Below are positions 59,952 to 64,000 of a stretch of 64,000 nt of DNA, one piece after another (position 1 is the first letter of the stretch; each line of letters opens with the position of its first letter). Under the pieces are notes generated by a model. The model did no database searches. It saw only the letters and a program-made list of their open reading frames with translations, and was not told the origin of the DNA. Source of the stretch: JAWLGZ01 sp041690635 (GTDB lineage: Bacteria; Pseudomonadota; Gammaproteobacteria; Thiohalomonadales; Thiohalomonadaceae); NCBI GenBank assembly GCA_041690635.1, contig JAWLGZ010000004.1, positions 62,001 through 126,000 on the forward strand, written 5' to 3'. Made by a program: the position numbers and the translations under genes.

Positions 59952-59997
59952 CCCCGGGCGAGCATCATGAAACAGTGAACCAGACAGGAGGTGTGAT

Positions 59998-60492
59998 ATG
60001 GCCAAGGAACACGGCAAGCAAGAGTTGACGCGGACGTCGGAGCGGGCGCCGATCCGCACCTGGAGCCCGTTTGATGAGATGGAACGGATGATGGAAGGCT
60101 TCTTTCCTCGCGGCTGGATGCGACCGTTCTCCCGTTGGGAACGGCCGCTGATGGCGGAGGCGCCGGAGGCGAAGATACCTGCAATGGATGTCATCGATCG
60201 TGAGGCCGAGATCCTGGTGCGTGCCGAGCTGCCCGGTGTCAAGAAGGATGACCTTGAGGTATCGACCACCGACAACACGGTAACCATCAAGGGAAGCACC
60301 TCCTACGAGACGGAGGAGGAGCACGGGCAGTACTATCGCTGCGAGATCTCCCGCGGGGCGTTTGCCCGCACCATCGCGCTGCCCTCAGAGGTGGACAGCG
60401 GGAAGGGCACGGCACAGTTCAAGGACGGAGTGCTTGAGTTGAAGCTGCCAAAGATTGAGCAGGCTAAGCGGCGCACGATCCAGATCCAGTAA
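59998..60492 (+). CDS. Small heat shock protein (Hsp20/alpha-crystallin family)
   Basis: A 164-residue chaperone. After a 60-residue variable N-terminus comes the alpha-crystallin domain (DVIDREAEILVRAELPGVKKDDLEVSTTDNTVTIKG ... FKDGVLELKLPK). It holds unfolding proteins in a refoldable state. ATG 59998 follows AGGAGGTG. A terminator follows at 60513-60556. Confidence 0.93.
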   Translation: MAKEHGKQELTRTSERAPIRTWSPFDEMERMMEGFFPRGWMRPFSRWERPLMAEAPEAKIPAMDVIDREAEILVRAELPGVKKDDLEVSTTDNTVTIKGSTSYETEEEHGQYYRCEISRGAFARTIALPSEVDSGKGTAQFKDGVLELKLPKIEQAKRRTIQIQ

Positions 60493-60512
60493 CCAGGGCG
60501 GTACAACAGGAT

Positions 60513-60556
60513 GCGGGCGGCCCCCGGTCGATCGACCGGGACCGCCCGCTTTTTTG
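60513..60556 (+). terminator. Terminator after the hsp20 gene
   Basis: GCGGGCGG pairs with CCGCCCGC around an inner GGTCGATCGACC hairpin, followed by TTTTTTG. Confidence 0.8.
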
Positions 60557-60590
60557 TGGTCAGAGATCGACATGCCTGGAGAAATGGCGA

Positions 60591-62657
60591 ATGGAAACGG
60601 GAGCACCGGGGGACGCGGAAGCGCGGCTGCGCAAATCGCAGGAGCGCGCGCGGATAATGATGGTGCAAACAGCGCTCGACGGCCGATTCACACAAGTCCC
60701 GGAGCGCTTCTGCGACCTGCTCGGCTACCCGGAGTCGGAACTGCTGCGCATGCGGTCGCAGGATATCACCCATCCCGAGGATGGGGCGGTGGATGCCGAT
60801 TGGGCGAGACGTCTCATTGTGCGGGAATCAGACTCGCTTGAGGTCGAGAAGCGCTACGTCCGCAAAGACGGGAGACCGATTTGGGTCTACATCAATGCCT
60901 CGCTGGTTGTGGATGAGCGGGACCGCCCGCTCTCGTTTCTCATCTACATCCGGGATATCACCAAACACAAACGTGTGGACGAGAGACTGCGGCTGGCGGC
61001 GCGGGTGATGGAGAGTGCAACGGACGCAATCGTGGTTGCCGACAAGAGTGGACGGATCATGGTTACAAACCATGCGTTCGAATCCATCTCCGGGTTCACG
61101 GAAGAGGAGGTGATTGGTCGTCCGATGAATTTCATGAGTGAAGGGCTGCACCCGTCGGAGTTCCTCGCCGGAATCGCCCGGAGTATCCGGGATAAGGGAT
61201 CCTGGCATGGCGAGATGTTGCGGCGGCGAAAGGACGGGACCATCTACCCCGAGTTGGTCGATTTCAGTGCCGTCCATGAGGAGCGGGGAGAGGTGAGCCA
61301 CTGGATCGCGATTGGGCGTGACTTCTCTGAGATTAAGGCGGCACAGCTCCGGCTGGAGCAGCAGGCGAGTACCGATGCCCTCACCGGGTTGCCGAACCGA
61401 AGCCTGTTCTATGACCGGCTGCATCACGGGCTCGCAAAGGCACGGCGAAATCACCACCTGGTGGCGATCATGTTCATCGATCTCGATGACTTCAAGGTGA
61501 TCAACGACAGCTTTGGTCACGAGGCAGGTGACCAGATGTTGCGGGAGATGGCGTCACGGCTACAGGCGATTGTACGTAATGAGGATACGGTGGCCCGACT
61601 GGGGGGAGACGAGTTTACCGTGATTCTGGAGGAGGTGGCGTCACCCGTGGTGGTGTCGGAGACTGCCGAGCGAATCAATCACACGCTGTTCGCACCCATG
61701 CAGTTGGCCGGGCACCCTGTGCAGGTAAGCGGGAGCGTCGGCATCAGTCTTTATCCGGAAGACGGCAAGAGTGTCCACGATCTGTTACGGCACGCCGATG
61801 CCGCCATGTACGCGGCCAAGGTGGCGGGAAGGAATTCCTACTGTTTCTATGGCGAGCAGGTTGCGGGCGAACGCGCGAATCTGATCGGCAGAGAGCGTCG
61901 CCTGCGGCGTGCTGTGGAGCGCGATGAGTTCGAAGTGCACTACCAACCCCAAGTCGAGCTGGCCAGCGGTCGTGTTTGCGGCATACAGGCGCTCCTCCGC
62001 TGGCAGGATGCCGAGCGGGGCTTGCTGCCGGCAAGCTTGTTCATTCCGCTCGCGGAGTCGAGTGGCCTAATCGAACGGTTGACGGACAGGTTGCTTGATG
62101 CAGCGATCGCACAGGTTCGGGCGTGGCAGGACGAAGGGATGGAGGTTCCACGTCTTGCGCTCCACCTGTCACGGCGCCAATTGCAACAGGCCGATCTGGC
62201 GCAGAACCTCGATCGACACCTCCGCAACAGCGGAGTTGATGCCGCGCATGTCGATCTGGAGCTGCCGATGGGCGCCATTGGGGAGAGGGGGGCAGACGTC
62301 CCCGAACGGGTCGTACAGTTGCGTAATCGCGGATATGGGCTGACTGTGGACGATTTCGGAATGGGAAGTTCGTCACTGCAGCTGCTTCGGCGTTGTCCGA
62401 TTCAACGAATCAAGATTGATCGAAAGTTCTTTGGCGACTCCATCTATCTCGACGATGAAGGGTTTGCGCACGCAATCATCAATCTGGGCCATGCCCTTGG
62501 CGCCGGGGTGGTTGTCAAGCGGGTGGAGACGGAAGCGCAGGCCGCACTGTTACAGCGCCACGGGTGCGATGTGGCCCAGGGGTTCTTCTTCAGCCGGCCG
62601 ATGCCTGCCGATGCGGTCAGGTCCTACCTGAACCGGGCACCCGGCGCCGGGGCCTGA
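60591..62657 (+). CDS. PAS-GGDEF-EAL signalling protein
   Basis: A 688-residue soluble protein. Two PAS/PAC regions (about residues 10-135 and 140-255, with GYPESELLRMRSQDITHPED and SGFTEEEVIGRP) are followed by GGDEF (LGGDEFTVIL, about residue 340) and EAL domains. In the EAL domain the signature reads IQALLRW instead of xEALLRW, the Asn of NxSxRQL reads HLSRRQL, and EGVE reads KRVE, so c-di-GMP breakdown is unlikely. The GGDEF site is intact, so it may synthesise c-di-GMP or use EAL for binding. It is separate from the KaiB hybrid but has the same kind of EAL decay. Confidence 0.87.
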   Translation: METGAPGDAEARLRKSQERARIMMVQTALDGRFTQVPERFCDLLGYPESELLRMRSQDITHPEDGAVDADWARRLIVRESDSLEVEKRYVRKDGRPIWVYINASLVVDERDRPLSFLIYIRDITKHKRVDERLRLAARVMESATDAIVVADKSGRIMVTNHAFESISGFTEEEVIGRPMNFMSEGLHPSEFLAGIARSIRDKGSWHGEMLRRRKDGTIYPELVDFSAVHEERGEVSHWIAIGRDFSEIKAAQLRLEQQASTDALTGLPNRSLFYDRLHHGLAKARRNHHLVAIMFIDLDDFKVINDSFGHEAGDQMLREMASRLQAIVRNEDTVARLGGDEFTVILEEVASPVVVSETAERINHTLFAPMQLAGHPVQVSGSVGISLYPEDGKSVHDLLRHADAAMYAAKVAGRNSYCFYGEQVAGERANLIGRERRLRRAVERDEFEVHYQPQVELASGRVCGIQALLRWQDAERGLLPASLFIPLAESSGLIERLTDRLLDAAIAQVRAWQDEGMEVPRLALHLSRRQLQQADLAQNLDRHLRNSGVDAAHVDLELPMGAIGERGADVPERVVQLRNRGYGLTVDDFGMGSSSLQLLRRCPIQRIKIDRKFFGDSIYLDDEGFAHAIINLGHALGAGVVVKRVETEAQAALLQRHGCDVAQGFFFSRPMPADAVRSYLNRAPGAGA

Positions 62658-62742
62658 GCGGGAGGGAAAGGGACAAGCGGTCGCGGAGATACTTGTACCT
62701 TTCGCTCTCTGTACTATAAATACGGCTCGTCAGGAGGGGATA

Positions 62743-63573
62743 ATGCGAACCGACGCGCCGATTCTGCATGTGGATGTGACCCAGTATGGCGCCGACCCCG
62801 AACTTCTCTCCCTGCTGCAGGCGCAGCACCGGGTACATACGGTCGGGCCCGAGGCGCTGGTACTCTCCGATGCGGTGCGCCAGAAGCAACCGTTCTTCGC
62901 CTGCGTCGAATTCGACTACCCGGATATCCCGCGACTCGCGGCGCTTACCCGTCTGCGACGGGAGTTTCCCTCCCTGCCCATTGCGATGGTCACCGTCGAG
63001 CATTCGGAGGCGTTGGCGGTCTGGGCGTTGCGGGCAAGGGTATGGGACTATCTGGTAAAGCCGGTGCGGGTCGACAGTATGCGGCTGTGCCTGGACAGGC
63101 TCGGTCGGCACGGCCCGGATTTGGATGACCCACCGATGCCTCCCGATGCCCGGTTCAAGATGAACGGCGTCGACGAGGCGTTGGAGCGTGCGGCGGAATT
63201 TGTCGCAGCCAACCTTCAGGTAAAGATTTCACAGGCAGAGACGGCCGCCCGCTTCGGGATGACCACGTATCAGTTGAGCCGCAGTTTCAAACGCCGTTTC
63301 GGTGTCACCTTTCAGGAGTTCGTGGCCCGCCACCGTATCCAGAAGGCGACCCAGCTGCTGAAGAACCGCAGTGCGACCGTGACGGATGTCTGCTGGTCGG
63401 TCGGATTCCGTGATCTGTCCTATTTCACCCGGGTGTTCCGGCGCTACACGGGGGCGACCCCTTCGGGATTTCGTGAGTGCTGGTTGTCAACCCGCGGGGT
63501 CACACAGGACGGATTGGGCGATAACGTGCAAGTGAGTGCAATCAGGCCACAAATGATTGACAACGATCAATGA
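62743..63573 (+). CDS. AraC-family regulator with pseudo-receiver domain
   Basis: A 276-residue protein. Residues 5-110 have a receiver-like fold; MVTVEHSEA and DYLVKPV retain the Thr and Lys, but the phosphoacceptor region reads FFACVEFDYPD, which places Glu where Asp is expected, and only one acidic residue remains in HVDVTQ. Phosphorylation is therefore doubtful. The C-terminal part is an AraC HTH (about residues 165-245: ARFGMTTYQLSRSFKRRFGVTFQEFVARHRIQ). The gene lies 85 bases after the PAS-GGDEF-EAL gene. Confidence 0.85.
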   Translation: MRTDAPILHVDVTQYGADPELLSLLQAQHRVHTVGPEALVLSDAVRQKQPFFACVEFDYPDIPRLAALTRLRREFPSLPIAMVTVEHSEALAVWALRARVWDYLVKPVRVDSMRLCLDRLGRHGPDLDDPPMPPDARFKMNGVDEALERAAEFVAANLQVKISQAETAARFGMTTYQLSRSFKRRFGVTFQEFVARHRIQKATQLLKNRSATVTDVCWSVGFRDLSYFTRVFRRYTGATPSGFRECWLSTRGVTQDGLGDNVQVSAIRPQMIDNDQ

Positions 63574-63788
63574 ATCACCGGCTAGCCTTATTCACGTAGA
63601 CTCCTGGTCGATCGCAAGGATGCGGTCACGGAAGCGGCGGAGCCCCACCAGGGTCTACATCTCACAGGGAGAAGAAAGACAGGGAGTTTGACACGGAGCC
63701 CCGCAAACAACGGAGCACCCGTGACGGAACGGAACTCCAGGCGGACCCGACGATTCAGGATGAAACTGAGGGTCCGCACCCAATCAAG
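63574..63788. other. Intergenic region, possible small RNA
   Basis: About 215 bases without a convincing gene lead to a terminator at 63789. A transcript from the AraC gene or a small RNA may end there. Confidence 0.3.
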
Positions 63789-63818
63789 ATGGCCCGGCTA
63801 AGGCGTCGGGCCATTTTC
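63789..63818 (+). terminator. Rho-independent terminator
   Basis: ATGGCCCG pairs with CGGGCCAT across a nine-base loop, followed by TTTTCATTT. Confidence 0.75.
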
Positions 63819-63889
63819 ATTTATGTCCTCCACATTCCCCTCCGGTGACCACCTATGCTTAGGGCAAACTTTTCGCATCGGAGGTGGTC

Positions 63890-64000
63890 GTGTTCGGCAG
63901 AGGAGTGAGGCTGTTCTCCCTGTTCGGTTTCGACGTGAAGGTCGATGCCAGCTGGCTGATCCTGGCCCTGCTGATTACCTGGTCACTGGCTGAGGGGTTT
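63890..64000 (+). CDS. Site-2 protease family (M50) membrane peptidase, N-terminal part
   Basis: The gene starts at GTG 63890 behind GGAGG (63880-63884) and runs off the window. The 37 visible residues (FSLFGFDVKVDASWLILALLI) match the N-terminus of bacterial site-2 proteases of the CBS-containing type, where the first transmembrane helix follows GFDVKVDxSW. The catalytic HExxH is beyond the window. The call rests on this short segment. Confidence 0.65.
   Translation, partial: MFGRGVRLFSLFGFDVKVDASWLILALLITWSLAEGF

Overview
The window is GC-rich, densely packed bacterial DNA. The order rseB-rseC-degP, lepA-lepB-DUF4845-rnc-era-recO-pdxJ-acpS is typical of Gammaproteobacteria. An aa3-type cytochrome oxidase cluster, NnrS, a hemerythrin, a SoxYZ-like protein and an SQR-like flavoprotein suggest an aerobic or microaerophilic lineage near the sulfur-oxidising Chromatiales. 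That placement is inferred; no rRNA marker is present.

Layout. (1) 1-10826: envelope-stress genes (rseB partial, rseC, a DegP/MucD protease) and a tightly coupled housekeeping operon from lepA to acpS plus a flavoprotein. (2) 10827-19600: small membrane protein, a 411-bp MITE directly before an iron-type alcohol dehydrogenase, a zinc-ribbon protein, an inositol-phosphatase-like enzyme, NnrS and a hemerythrin, then a leftward operon with an M61 peptidase. (3) About 19811-24842: a small island bounded by copies of the 3' end of tRNA-Val. It holds a winged-helix/nucleotidyltransferase pair resembling a type IV toxin-antitoxin system, a conserved protein of unknown function, a DUF429 protein and gene remnants, but no integrase. 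(4) 24979-26690: gltX followed by tRNA-Ala(GGC) and tRNA-Glu(TTC), each with its own terminator. (5) 26797-29518: two divergent paralogous lipoproteins, one extended by a SoxY-SoxZ fusion without the usual cysteine arm. (6) 29958-35615: a KaiC-KaiB-histidine kinase-response regulator-KaiB operon facing a KaiB-GGDEF-EAL protein. (7) 35774-47278: DUF4142 protein, a cytochrome c oxidase cluster with copper and heme A assembly genes, and an Aer-like chemoreceptor. (8) 47682-52918: GspA/GspB, a second DegP and zwf. (9) 53053-60492: PEP synthase, phosphoribosyltransferase, hydrolase, PRPP synthetase, an APH-like kinase, DUF2267, CBS and Hsp20 proteins, which look like a stress cassette. (10) 60591-64000: PAS-GGDEF-EAL protein, an AraC regulator with a pseudo-receiver, and the start of a site-2 protease.

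The most notable system is the Kai cluster: three KaiB-fold modules, one fused to a c-di-GMP enzyme, around one KaiC and a two-component pair, with no KaiA. This could link a KaiBC oscillator or hourglass to c-di-GMP output. The SoxYZ-like lipoprotein pair just upstream is the second candidate for something new.
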